A stretch of 64,000 nucleotides of DNA from the NCBI GenBank assembly GCA_022800525.1, contig JAAWQM010000006.1:1-64000 (forward strand). Reading direction: 5' to 3'. Each line of letters begins with the position of its first letter. The first letter of the stretch is position 1. The stretch is from Oscillospiraceae bacterium. Its GTDB lineage: Bacteria > Bacillota > Clostridia > Oscillospirales > Oscillospiraceae. The notes under the pieces are model-generated. The model made no database searches and was not told the DNA's origin. It saw nothing but the letters and a program-made list of their open reading frames with translations. Below, one piece after another: positions 32,108-40,842 of this stretch. A program made the position numbers and the translations under genes.

Positions 32108-32803
32108 TCAGCCCTTCTTCTGGGGGGCCACCTCGAACTTGTAGCCCACGCCCCACACGGTCTTCAGCGCCCACTGGTCGCTGACGTTCTCCACCTTCTC
32201 CCGCAGGCGCTTGATGTGGACGTCCACCGTGCGGCTGTCCCCGAAGTAGTCAAAGCCCCACACCTCGTCGAGCAGCTGGTTGCGGGTATAGACCCGGTTG
32301 GGGGTGGAGGCCAGGTGGTAGAGAAGCTCCAGCTCCTTGGGGGGCGTATCCACCTTCCTGCCGTCCACGGTGAGCTCGTAGGAGTCCAGGTTGATCTCCA
32401 GCTTGTCGAACACCAGCCGCTTGCGGGTATCCTCGGGAATCTCCGTGCGGCGGAGCACGGCGTTGATGCGGGCGATGAGCTCCTTCATCTCGAAGGGCTT
32501 GACAATGTAGTCGTCGGCCCCCATCTCCAGGCCCTGGATACGGTCAAAGACCTCGCTCTTGGCGGTAATCATGATAATGGGGGCGCGGCTGGTCTCCCGG
32601 ATTCTGCCGCACACGGCCCAGCCGTCCATGACGGGCAGCATGATGTCCAGCAGCACCATGTCCGGCTGCCAGGCCCGGAACGCCTCCACCGCCGCGCCGC
32701 CGTCGAAGGCGGTCTGAATCTCAAAGCCCTCCTTCTCCAGGTACATCCGGATCAGGTCGGAAATGTTGTGGTCGTCCTCCACAACCAGAATCTTTCTCGC
32801 CAC
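32108..32803 (-). CDS. OmpR/PhoB family response regulator
   Basis: This 231-residue regulator has a receiver (VVEDDHN acidic pocket, phospho-Asp in MVLLDIMLPVMDGW, conserved Lys in VKPF) and a winged-helix DNA-binding domain (TPPKELELLYHLASTPNRVYTRNQLLDEVWGFDYFGDSRTVDVHIKRLREK). The start is GTG 32803, 6 bases after GGGAGGT; the longer frame upstream extends through the promoter. It probably controls its own operon including htrA. Direct CTGTAAA repeats upstream are candidate binding sites. Confidence 0.94.
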   Translation of the reverse strand: MARKILVVEDDHNISDLIRMYLEKEGFEIQTAFDGGAAVEAFRAWQPDMVLLDIMLPVMDGWAVCGRIRETSRAPIIMITAKSEVFDRIQGLEMGADDYIVKPFEMKELIARINAVLRRTEIPEDTRKRLVFDKLEINLDSYELTVDGRKVDTPPKELELLYHLASTPNRVYTRNQLLDEVWGFDYFGDSRTVDVHIKRLREKVENVSDQWALKTVWGVGYKFEVAPQKKG

Positions 32804-32863
32804 GTCTGACCTCCCGCCCCCGGCCCGCTGGCCCAGGGGGACTTTTCCATAGTATTGATTCCA

Positions 32864-32905
32864 ATTATACCCTGTAAACGGAAATTTTCTTGAACTTTCT
32901 GTAAA
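32864..32905 (-). promoter_or_regulatory. Promoter and possible regulator-binding repeats of the htrA operon
   Basis: A minus-strand TATAAT (32864-32869) lacks a good -35. Upstream, TTTACAG occurs twice (32872-32878 and 32899-32905, 27 bases apart), as expected for an activator-dependent OmpR-family promoter. Confidence 0.4.
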
Positions 32906-32913
32906 TTGATGTC

Positions 32914-34026
32914 CTACACCGTCAGCCGCCACGCGCTGACGCGGTAGAGCCCCTCCTCCAGCCCGGCCAGCAGGCCGGGGAGCATGGGGCGGCACGCCTC
33001 CGCGTCCCCCAGAAGGACCCCGATGTCCTCCCGGTAGCGGCCGATGTCCTGGAGGAGGGCGGCGGTGCGGTTGGTGTAGGACTGGTTCCCGGCGGGGGAG
33101 CCCACCGGGGCGGAGACCCGGACGAAGCCCTGGCTGTCCAGAAGGGCGTCCAGCTCCCCGCCGCCCTCATACCAGACCAGCTCCAGCCAGAGGCAGGCGG
33201 CCCGCCACAGCCGCTCCCGTCCGGCGGCGAGCTCCTCCTCCGCCTCCTCCGGGCTCCCGCCCCGGATATGGAGGGCCACCGCGTGGCCCTGGGCGGTGAG
33301 GGCGCGGAGGAGGTTCCCGTCCTCCATCTGCTCCGCCGCCAGCAGGAAGGTGGCCTGGGCGCCGCCCAGCGCGTCCATGGCGGCGAAGGCGTCGGAGGCG
33401 GAGGCGGGGGCGAGGAGGAGGCAGACCGTCTGTCCCTCCGCCGCCTGGACGGGGGGCGGCTCCACCGGCAGGACGGGGGCGGAGGGGGACGCGCCGGAGG
33501 CCAGGGAGCGCTCGTACTCCCCGTAGCGGAGCTGCATGAGGCTGGCGGCGGCGTCGATGAAGGAGGCGTCGCTGAGGATCACGCTGTCGTTCTTGACGCG
33601 GATGAGGGGGGCGGCGCTGGTTTCGTTGTAGCTCCAGCTCAGGCCGAAGTAGCGGCAGACCAGATTCAGGGGGAAGAAGACCACGCCGCCCTGCTCGATG
33701 GCGTAGCCGCTGTAGATGTTCCCCTGCTTGTCGTAGGCGGTCTGTCCGGCCAGGTCGAAGCGGAGGTCTGCGGTGGAGTTGTAGAGCATGGCTACCCCCA
33801 GGCTGGTGGAGCGGGCGTAGGAGACGCCCAGCTCGTTGTCCTCGAAGAGGCGGCTGGAGACGTAGAGGACGTTGTGGGAGTAGAAGGGCATGGTCTCGGC
33901 GTCGAGGTCCATGAGGTGGTCGTTGGCGGCGGTAAAGTAGACCCCGGAGGGGGCGGCCGCCCGGCCGGAGGAGGACAGCAGCAATATGGCCGCCAGCAGC
34001 CATATTGCCAGGCAGCGGCGTTTCAT
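32914..34026 (-). CDS. Secreted protein with copper-amine-oxidase-like N-domain and degenerate NodB deacetylase fold
   Basis: This 370-residue protein has a signal peptide (KRRCLAIWLLAAILLLSSSGRAAA). An N-terminal domain of ~130 residues follows (PFYSHNVLYVSSRLFEDNELGV ... VVFFPLNLVCRYFGLSWSYN) that resembles the stalk-like copper amine oxidase N-domain repeats of Clostridia surface proteins. The C-terminal part follows the strand pattern of polysaccharide deacetylases (TVCLLLAP, ATFLLAAEQM, GHAVALHIRGG) but lacks the Asp-Asp and His-x-x-x-His metal ligands. It is therefore probably a binding or scaffold protein. ATG 34026 follows GGGAGG. Confidence 0.65.
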   Translation of the reverse strand: MKRRCLAIWLLAAILLLSSSGRAAAPSGVYFTAANDHLMDLDAETMPFYSHNVLYVSSRLFEDNELGVSYARSTSLGVAMLYNSTADLRFDLAGQTAYDKQGNIYSGYAIEQGGVVFFPLNLVCRYFGLSWSYNETSAAPLIRVKNDSVILSDASFIDAAASLMQLRYGEYERSLASGASPSAPVLPVEPPPVQAAEGQTVCLLLAPASASDAFAAMDALGGAQATFLLAAEQMEDGNLLRALTAQGHAVALHIRGGSPEEAEEELAAGRERLWRAACLWLELVWYEGGGELDALLDSQGFVRVSAPVGSPAGNQSYTNRTAALLQDIGRYREDIGVLLGDAEACRPMLPGLLAGLEEGLYRVSAWRLTV

Positions 34027-34094
34027 TGGTGGGACCTCCCTTCCCGCGGGACGCGTCATTTCCGGATTTTCATCCGGAAGGGTAATATCAGCAT

Positions 34095-34123
34095 ATTATA
34101 CCACAAAGCGGGCGCGATGACAA
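34095..34123 (-). promoter_or_regulatory. Promoter of the secreted pseudo-deacetylase gene
   Basis: Minus-strand TTGTCA (34118-34123), 17 bases, TATAAT (34095-34100), with an extended -10 (TGG). Confidence 0.75.
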
Positions 34124-34180
34124 CCGGTTCTTTCCCCGGCGCACGGAAATCAATTTCCAGCGCAGGAACCGGCGAACAGC

Positions 34181-34216
34181 AAATCCCTGACAGAGCAGAG
34201 CTTCCGTCAGGGATTT
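34181..34216 (-). terminator. Terminator of the chemoreceptor gene
   Basis: An 11-base perfect stem (34181-34191 with 34206-34216) lies 15 bases after the stop; the flanking T-tract is short. Confidence 0.6.
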
Positions 34217-34231
34217 CGCCGCGCCTCCGGG

Positions 34232-35902
34232 CTACGCCCGGCGGAGGCGGAAGGTGTTGACAAGCTGTCTGAGCACGTTGGCCTGGGCGCTGAGCTCCTG
34301 GCTGGTGGCCGCGCTCTCCTCGGCTGTGGAGGAGTTGGTCTGCACCACGCTGGTGATCTGCCCGATCTGGTCCTGAATCTGCTCCACCGCGCCCGCCTGG
34401 GTCTTGGCGTCGGCGGCGATTCCGCTGATAGTCTCCTCAATCCCGCGGGCGCCCTCCACCACATTCCTCAGCTGGCTGGCGGTGGCGTCCGCGATCTGCG
34501 TCCCCTGGTTCACGGCGGCGATGGAGCGCCCGATCAGCGCCGAGGTGGACCGGGATGCCTCCGTGCTCTTGTTGGCCAGATTGCGGACCTCGTCGGCCAC
34601 CACGGCGAAGCCCTTGCCCGCCGTGCCCGCCCGGGCGGCCTCCACGGCGGCGTTCAGGGCCAGGATGTTGGTCTGGAAGGCGATGTCCTCAATGGCCTTG
34701 ATGATCTTCCCGATCTCATTGGAGCTCTCGGTGATCTCCCCCATGGCGGCGATCATCTCCTGCATCTTCTGGTTGCCCTCGGCAAGCTGGAGGCTCATTC
34801 CGCCCACCTGCTCCTGGGCCCGCCGGGCGTTCTCCGCCGTCTGCCGGACGCTCTCCGTAACGGAGGAGATGGTCTCCTCCAGCTCCTCCACCGCGCCGCT
34901 CTGCTCCATGGAGCCCTGGCTGAGGGCCTGGGAGGCGGTGGACATCTGCTCCGCCCCGCCGGAGACGTGACCGGCGCTGGCGACGATCTGCCCCATGGTG
35001 GCGTTGAGGTTTTGCAGGATGTCGTTCAGGGACGTGCGGATGGAGGCGAAGTCCCCCACGTATTCCTGGGTGATCTGGGCGGTCAGGTCGCCGCTGGCGA
35101 TGGCCTCCAGCATGTTCGATATCTCGCCGATGTAATTTCTCAGGCGGTCGATGGTGCGGTCAAAGCTCTGGGAGAGGACGCCGATCTCGTCGTCGGAGTC
35201 CAGCCCCACCAGCATCGTCTGGTGCTGGTTCAGCCCCAGGTCCCCCTGCTCCAGGGTCTGGGCCATGATGGTCAGGCGGAAGAGGGGCTTGGAGACCGTC
35301 CGCTTGATGTAAGCGCCGGCAATCATGATCCCGGCGATAATCAGCGCCGCGCCCGCCAGACAGGACAGCACAACCGTCAGGCCCATCTGCCCCTTGGCGG
35401 AGGCCATGGAGATTCCGGCGAAAATCAGGCCGTCGATCTGGCCGTTGGCGTCATAGGTGGGGGCGTAGGAGCAGAGGTGGGCCTCCCCCAGGATGGACGC
35501 CTGGCCCACATAGCTCTTGCCCTGCCTGAGCACCACGTCGGCGATTTCGCTGGAGAGGCGGGTGCCCACGGCCCTCTGCCCGTTCTGCTGGATGGTGGTA
35601 TAGGCCCGCTCGTCCCCGCGGAAGATGGTGAACTCGCAGCCCATCTCCTCCTTGAGGGCGTCCAGGAGGGCCGTCTTGTCCTCGCCGCCGGAATAGCCCG
35701 CCAGCTCGTAGGCCAGCACGTTGGTGCCTCTTACGCATTCGTTCTGCATCATGGACATGGTGAGCCGGTAAAACATCAACACGCACAGCACCACAACCAG
35801 AGTGATGCTCACGCCCAGCATCGCCGCGACCAGATTTCCAACCTTGCGGCCAATCCGTTTGATCTTCTGACTGTTATTACCACCGTGTGCGATGGATGAC
35901 AT
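34232..35902 (-). CDS. Methyl-accepting chemotaxis protein
   Basis: This 556-residue chemoreceptor has membrane helices at residues ~22-46 and ~173-197 flanking a ~125-residue single-Cache-like ligand domain (with [20 protein letters not shown]). HAMP segments and a long coiled-coil signalling domain follow, with the conserved hairpin tip [40 protein letters not shown]. It would pass ligand information to CheA/CheW; no other chemotaxis gene is in the window. The start follows GGGAG. Confidence 0.94.
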   Translation of the reverse strand: MSSIAHGGNNSQKIKRIGRKVGNLVAAMLGVSITLVVVLCVLMFYRLTMSMMQNECVRGTNVLAYELAGYSGGEDKTALLDALKEEMGCEFTIFRGDERAYTTIQQNGQRAVGTRLSSEIADVVLRQGKSYVGQASILGEAHLCSYAPTYDANGQIDGLIFAGISMASAKGQMGLTVVLSCLAGAALIIAGIMIAGAYIKRTVSKPLFRLTIMAQTLEQGDLGLNQHQTMLVGLDSDDEIGVLSQSFDRTIDRLRNYIGEISNMLEAIASGDLTAQITQEYVGDFASIRTSLNDILQNLNATMGQIVASAGHVSGGAEQMSTASQALSQGSMEQSGAVEELEETISSVTESVRQTAENARRAQEQVGGMSLQLAEGNQKMQEMIAAMGEITESSNEIGKIIKAIEDIAFQTNILALNAAVEAARAGTAGKGFAVVADEVRNLANKSTEASRSTSALIGRSIAAVNQGTQIADATASQLRNVVEGARGIEETISGIAADAKTQAGAVEQIQDQIGQITSVVQTNSSTAEESAATSQELSAQANVLRQLVNTFRLRRA

Positions 35903-36321
35903 ATGTCTTTCACTCCCGATTTATTATGTTTTTCAGTTCGAAATTAAAGATATGTGTGATTGTTATGTGTCACGTGCGGCCCGCAGGCTTCCCGCCCGGG
36001 CCTAACTGCTGCTGTCCATCATATTCCTGCCGCTCCTTTTCTTGATGATTTCTGCCAACAGGCAGAAGAAAAGCCGCTCGCCCCGCCAGCAGGGAACGGT
36101 ACGCGGGGCTGGCGGGCTACAGACTCTGCATTTTATTATACCACAGGTTCCCTGCAAAGGAAAGAGGGTTTTTCCCATGAAAATCATTTTCCGGAAGAGC
36201 GGTCTCCCCAGCCGCGCCAGGCGGTGCAGGGGCAGCCGCAAAGCATGGCCATTATTTCTTCCTCCTGAAATCCGCAGCAATTGTCCGCCGGCAAAGCCGG
36301 CAAAGGGTTCAAAACCTCTTC
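35903..36321. other. Intergenic region between chemoreceptor and gdpP
   Basis: No convincing gene. A minus-strand extended -10 (TGGTATAAT at 36135-36140 plus three upstream bases) with a poor -35 may start the chemoreceptor message, giving a ~230-base leader. Short frames here lack coding character. Confidence 0.4.
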
Positions 36322-36350
36322 TTGTCAACCCTCCCAACCTGTGCTATAAT
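36322..36350 (+). promoter_or_regulatory. Promoter of gdpP
   Basis: TTGTCA (36322-36327), 17 bases, TATAAT (36345-36350), ~57 bases before the GTG start. Confidence 0.75.
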
Positions 36351-36413
36351 CATGGTGATTGACCAGACCGCGCGGCAGCCCGGCCGCCGCCGCGAAGAAA
36401 GAGAGGAGACGCC

Positions 36414-38399
36414 GTGAACAAAAAGCTGTCCCGGCTCATCGAGCCAAATCTGCAGCCATATTTCCTGTGCCTCATCCTGTTTATCATCATTACCGCCGCC
36501 ATCCAGCCTGCGCTGGCGGCGGCGGAGGGCGCGGCGCTGGTGGCGCTGTATGTCTATCACCGCCGTCAGGCCGCCCGGCGGCACCGGAATGTGACGGCGT
36601 ATATCGAGTCCATTGCCGGCGGCACGGACTCCATCACCAAAAGCAACCTGCTCAACACGCCCCTGCCCGTGGTGGTCTTCCGCGCGGACAGCGGGGAGAT
36701 CGTCTGGGCCAACGAGGGCTTCGCGGCCCTTACGGACGAGGACGACGACATCCTGGACATGCGCATCGACGACGTGGCCCCCGGCCTGGAGGCGCAGACC
36801 TTCCCCGGCGGGGAGGCCAACGGACTGCTGGCGGCGGTGGGCGAGCGGAGCTTCCTGGTCTATGGGGCCGCCAGCCGCATGGGCGGCCGCGCCGCCACCC
36901 AGGGGCAGGTCATCACCGCCTATTTCGTGGACGTCACGGAGAGCCAGAATATCAAGGCCCTGTACGAGGCCAGCCGTCCGGTGATCTGCCTGCTGCTGGT
37001 GGACAACTACGAGGAGCTGATGAAGAGCGGCGGCGAGGCGGCCAAGTCCTCTGTTCTGGCGCAGATCGACGAGCGGCTGAACAGCTGGACCACCGGCACC
37101 GGCGGCCTGCTGTGCAGGTATGACCGGGACCACTACCTGTTTCTGTGCGACGAGCACGGCTTCCAGCGGATGGTGGAGGACAAATTCTCCATCCTGGAGT
37201 CCATCCATCAGGTGGTCAGCGAGGGCGGCGTGGGCGCGTCGCTGTCCATCGGCATCGGCAAGGACAGCAGCTCCTATGAGGAGGCTTTCCGGTGGGCGCA
37301 GACCTCCATTGAGATGGCCCTGAGCCGGGGCGGCGACCAGGCGGTGGTGAAGGACAGCCTGGACTTCCAGTTCTACGGAGGCCGCTCCAAGTCCACGGAG
37401 AAGCGCAACAAGGTCAAGAGCCGCGTCATGGCCAAGGCGCTGGGAGAGCTGATCTCCGACGCGGGGCAGGTCTATATCATGGGCCACGAGTACGCGGACA
37501 TGGACGCGGTGGGCGCGGCGGCAGGCGTCTGCTGCGCCGCCCGCAAGAAGGGGAAAAAGGCGCAGATCGTCATCAACCTGGAGGGAAACAACGCCCGTCC
37601 CCTGGTGCGCAAGCTCCAGGCGATGGAGGAGTACGAGGGCGTATTCATCAGCGGGCCCGACGCGTTCATTCACGCCCAGCCGGGGGCGCTGCTGGTGGTG
37701 GTGGACACCAACCGGCCTGAGCTGGTGGAGAACCGGCAGCTTCTGGAGGCGTGCAACCGGGTGGCGGTCATCGACCACCACCGCCGGGCGGCGGACTATA
37801 TCGAGAATCCGGCGCTGAGCTTCCAGGACACCTACGCCTCCTCGGCGTCGGAGCTGGTAACGGAGCTGCTGCAATATCTGGTGGAGCCCAGCGACCTGCT
37901 GCGCGGCGAGGCGGAGGCCCTGCTGGCGGGCATTGTGCTGGACACCAAGAATTTCAACATGCGGGCGGGGAGCCGGACCTTTGAGGCGGCGGCGTTTCTG
38001 CGCCGCGCGGGAGCGGACCCGTCGGAGGTGCGCCGGTATTTCCAGAGCGATCTGGACAGCATGATCCAGCGGTACGGGATCATCCGCAGCGCGGAGATGG
38101 TCCATGGGGACATCGCCCTTGCGGTGGCCGAGCAGGAGGTAAGCCGGGTGACGGCGGCGAAGGCCGCGGACGACCTGCTGAATATCCAGGGCATCCAGGC
38201 GTCCATTGTGCTGTACCGCCAGGGCGACGGCGTGTCCATGTCGGCCCGGTCGCTGGAGGAGATCAACGTGCAGGTGATTCTGGAGAGCCTGGGCGGCGGC
38301 GGGAACAACTCCTCCGCCGGCGGGCACGTGCCCAACACAGACCTGACGTCTGTCCGGAAGCGGGTGCTGGCGTCGATCGACAACTATTATGCCACATAA
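36414..38399 (+). CDS. gdpP: Cyclic-di-AMP phosphodiesterase GdpP (DHH-DHHA1)
   Basis: This 661-residue membrane enzyme hydrolyses c-di-AMP to pApA. It has two N-terminal membrane helices (~15-45), a PAS domain (~75-165, VVVFRADSGEIVWANEGF) and a degenerate GGDEF domain (~180-300, where GGDEF is replaced). The catalytic DHH domain follows, with GHEYADMDAVGAA and VAVIDHHRRAADY, then the DHHA1 domain with LGGGGNNSSAGGHV. The GTG start follows GAGGAGA. Gene order gdpP-rplI-dnaB is conserved in Firmicutes. Confidence 0.95.
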   Translation: MNKKLSRLIEPNLQPYFLCLILFIIITAAIQPALAAAEGAALVALYVYHRRQAARRHRNVTAYIESIAGGTDSITKSNLLNTPLPVVVFRADSGEIVWANEGFAALTDEDDDILDMRIDDVAPGLEAQTFPGGEANGLLAAVGERSFLVYGAASRMGGRAATQGQVITAYFVDVTESQNIKALYEASRPVICLLLVDNYEELMKSGGEAAKSSVLAQIDERLNSWTTGTGGLLCRYDRDHYLFLCDEHGFQRMVEDKFSILESIHQVVSEGGVGASLSIGIGKDSSSYEEAFRWAQTSIEMALSRGGDQAVVKDSLDFQFYGGRSKSTEKRNKVKSRVMAKALGELISDAGQVYIMGHEYADMDAVGAAAGVCCAARKKGKKAQIVINLEGNNARPLVRKLQAMEEYEGVFISGPDAFIHAQPGALLVVVDTNRPELVENRQLLEACNRVAVIDHHRRAADYIENPALSFQDTYASSASELVTELLQYLVEPSDLLRGEAEALLAGIVLDTKNFNMRAGSRTFEAAAFLRRAGADPSEVRRYFQSDLDSMIQRYGIIRSAEMVHGDIALAVAEQEVSRVTAAKAADDLLNIQGIQASIVLYRQGDGVSMSARSLEEINVQVILESLGGGGNNSSAGGHVPNTDLTSVRKRVLASIDNYYAT

Positions 38400-38441
38400 A
38401 TTTTTAATGGAACGCAAAAGGATGACAGGAGGATAACAACC

Positions 38442-38891
38442 ATGAAAGTAATTTTGCAGCAAGATGTGCGGGGCCAGGGGAAGAAGGGCCAGCTGATTGA
38501 GGTGGCGGAGGGCTACGCCAGGAATTTCCTGCTGCCCAGGAAGCTGGCGGTGCCCGCCACGGCGGACGCGGTGAACACGATGAAGCTGAAGGAGAAGGCG
38601 AAGAAAGCGGAGGACGCCCGTCTGAAGGCTGAAGCGGAGGCCATTGCGGAGAAGCTGAAGAACGCCCCGGTGAAGATTCCGGCCCGGGCCGGGGCCAACG
38701 GGAAGCTGTTCGGGGCCGTCACCAGCAAGGAGGTGTCGGACGCCCTGCAAGCTCAATCCGGCATTGAGCTTGCCAAGCAGAAGATTGTGATGGATGAACC
38801 CATCAAGGCATTTGGCAGCTATGAGCTGAAGGCCAAGCTGGGGTATGAGGTCTCCGGGACTGTCTATGTGATGGTCGTTGAGGAGAAGTGA
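38442..38891 (+). CDS. rplI: 50S ribosomal protein L9
   Basis: This 149-residue protein of the large ribosomal subunit binds 23S rRNA at the base of the L1 stalk. The N-terminal domain [36 protein letters not shown] is the family signature. It is joined by a long charged helix to the C-terminal domain ([22 protein letters not shown]). It is 42 bases after gdpP. Confidence 0.98.
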   Translation: MKVILQQDVRGQGKKGQLIEVAEGYARNFLLPRKLAVPATADAVNTMKLKEKAKKAEDARLKAEAEAIAEKLKNAPVKIPARAGANGKLFGAVTSKEVSDALQAQSGIELAKQKIVMDEPIKAFGSYELKAKLGYEVSGTVYVMVVEEK

Positions 38892-38963
38892 CGCCGCTGC
38901 CGGCCCAGGGTGAGCGGCCGCTGTTCGACAGCCCGGGGGCTTCTCGCCCCCGGACGCCCCCGC

Positions 38964-39436
38964 CTACTTTTGCCGCGCGGCAAAAGTAGGCAAAAACGCG
39001 CTCAAACCTACGGTTTGAGAATCCCTTGAGCATCGCCCAAAGGGCGATACTTTATTTTTTGTTTTGTTTACGCTACGATCTGAGAGACCGGTTATTCTGC
39101 GGGGTGCTCTGGGCCGCCAGTGGGCGAAGCGTCTGCGGTTACGCTCTACCGGCAGATATCGCTGCTGCGCCGAAAGCTCCTGCGTCTACCATTGGGTTGC
39201 TCGTCGATACTCCGCAGCTCTGGCGATGGATGGGGACCAATTCCAGAAGCGGCGCCGCAGCGGCCCGCTCCCGTTAGAATCCGTGGGCAGACGCAGAAGT
39301 CCGGCGCGCCAACGAAGGGATTGGAGCAGAACCAAACCCGGTATCGTCGGAGGGCAAACAAAACAACACATTTCAGGGATTCTTAAACCGTAGGTTTAAG
39401 CAAGCTTTTGGTCCTTTTCCCTTGGGGGAAAAGGAC
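38964..39436. repeat. Two-hairpin intergenic repeat, inverted pair (copies B-left and B-right)
   Basis: Two copies face each other across a ~160-base unique core and fill most of the 595-base gap between rplI and dnaB. B-left has hairpin 1 at 38964-38989 (CTACTTTTGCC/GGCAAAAGTAG) and hairpin 2 CTCAAACC/GGTTTGAG. B-right, in the opposite orientation, has the block GAATCCGTGGGCAGACGCAG at 39277-39296, hairpin 2 CTTAAACC/GGTTTAAG and hairpin 1 at 39411-39436 (GTCCTTTTCCC/GGGAAAAGGAC). B-right ends 51 bases before dnaB. No gene is evident in the core. Confidence 0.75.
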
Positions 39437-39486
39437 GCCCCCGTCCCCGCCCGCAGGCGGGCGTTCAGAGAGAAAGGAGAGTCGCA

Positions 39487-40842
39487 ATGGCTTTTGAAGA
39501 TGAAATTCTCTCCCGGCAGATGCCCCACAGCCTGGAGGCAGAACAATCCACCCTGGGTTCCATGCTCATCGACGCCGACTGCATCAAGGACGTCATGGAC
39601 AAGCTCCAGCCCGACGACTTCTATGTCAAGCAGAACCGTGACATCTTTGAGACCATCTACACCATGTTCAGCTACTCCAAGCCCATCGACGGCATCACAG
39701 TAGCCGAGGAAATGCAGAAAAACGGCACCTACGACGACCAGACCACCAGGACCTATCTGGTCCAGCTGATGGAGGTCACGCCCACCAGCGCCAACGTCAT
39801 GGAATACGTCAAGATCATCCAGGACAAGGCGCTCCTCCGCGCCCTGGCCAAGGCCGCCGGAGAGATCACCGGCATGGTCCAGGAGGGCCTGGGCGAAGCC
39901 CAGGACATTCTGGAGGTCTCCGAGCAGAAGGTCTACGCCATCCGCCGGGGCAGGAGCAGCCAGGAGCTCACCCCCATCGCCCAGCTGGTCAAGCCCTTCC
40001 TGGACCGCCTCAACGATCTGGCCTCCGGCAAGGCCGCCCAGAGCGGCCTGCCCAGCGGCTTCTCCCTGGTGGACCAGAAAATCCACGGGCTCAACAAGTC
40101 CGACCTGATCCTGCTGGCCGCGCGGCCCGGCGTGGGCAAAAGCTCCTTCGCCATGAACATGGCCCTGAACGTGGCCCGGCAGTGCGGCAGGACGGTGGCC
40201 GTCTTCTCCCTGGAAATGAGCAAGGAGCAGCTCTTCATCCGCCTCATGTCCTCCGAAGCCATGGTGGATATGAACCACCTCCTGACCGGACGGCTCAGCG
40301 CCTCCGACTGGGGCAAGCTGACCCAGGCCGCCCGCACCCTGCGCCAGACCGACATCCGTATCGACGACAACCCCATGCTCACCGCCGCCGACATGAACGC
40401 GAAATGCCGCCGCCTGGACAATCTGGGCCTGGTGGTGGTGGACTATCTGCAATTGATGAACTCCTCCGGCGGCAAGAGCTACGCCGGTGAGAACCGCCAG
40501 CAGGCCGTCAGCGACATCTCCCGTATGCTGAAGATCATGGCGAAGGAGCTGGACGTGCCCGTCATCTGCCTCAGCCAGCTCAGCCGCGCCAATGAAAAGC
40601 GGGACAACAAGCGTCCGATGCTGTCCGACCTGCGGGACTCCGGCGCGATTGAGCAGGACGCGGACATCGTCATGTTCCTCTACCGGGAGGACTACTATAA
40701 CCAGGAGTCGGAAAACCGGAACATGGCCGAGTGCATCATCGGCAAAAACCGCCACGGCGAAACCGGGACGGTCCCCCTGCGCTGGACGCCGGAATACGTG
40801 ACGTTCAGCACCATGGAGATGCGCTTCGATGAAGACGAGTGA
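39487..40842 (+). CDS. dnaB: Replicative DNA helicase DnaB
   Basis: This 451-residue hexameric 5-to-3 helicase of the replication fork has an N-terminal primase-interacting domain (PHSLEAEQSTLGSMLID). The RecA-like domain has Walker A ARPGVGKSSFAMN, FSLEMSKEQL, Walker B LVVVDYLQLM and the C-terminal GTVPLRW. ATG follows AGGAGAG. Its last 14 bases overlap the tilS start. Confidence 0.97.
   Translation: MAFEDEILSRQMPHSLEAEQSTLGSMLIDADCIKDVMDKLQPDDFYVKQNRDIFETIYTMFSYSKPIDGITVAEEMQKNGTYDDQTTRTYLVQLMEVTPTSANVMEYVKIIQDKALLRALAKAAGEITGMVQEGLGEAQDILEVSEQKVYAIRRGRSSQELTPIAQLVKPFLDRLNDLASGKAAQSGLPSGFSLVDQKIHGLNKSDLILLAARPGVGKSSFAMNMALNVARQCGRTVAVFSLEMSKEQLFIRLMSSEAMVDMNHLLTGRLSASDWGKLTQAARTLRQTDIRIDDNPMLTAADMNAKCRRLDNLGLVVVDYLQLMNSSGGKSYAGENRQQAVSDISRMLKIMAKELDVPVICLSQLSRANEKRDNKRPMLSDLRDSGAIEQDADIVMFLYREDYYNQESENRNMAECIIGKNRHGETGTVPLRWTPEYVTFSTMEMRFDEDE

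Noticed and set aside
36179..36362. Small frame starting MKIIFRKSG upstream of gdpP
   Set aside because: It runs through the gdpP promoter and has no conserved character; the purine stretch before it is a weak ribosome-binding site.
36309..38756. An 815-codon minus-strand frame opposite gdpP and rplI
   Set aside because: Antisense shadow; gdpP and L9 are unmistakable on the other strand.
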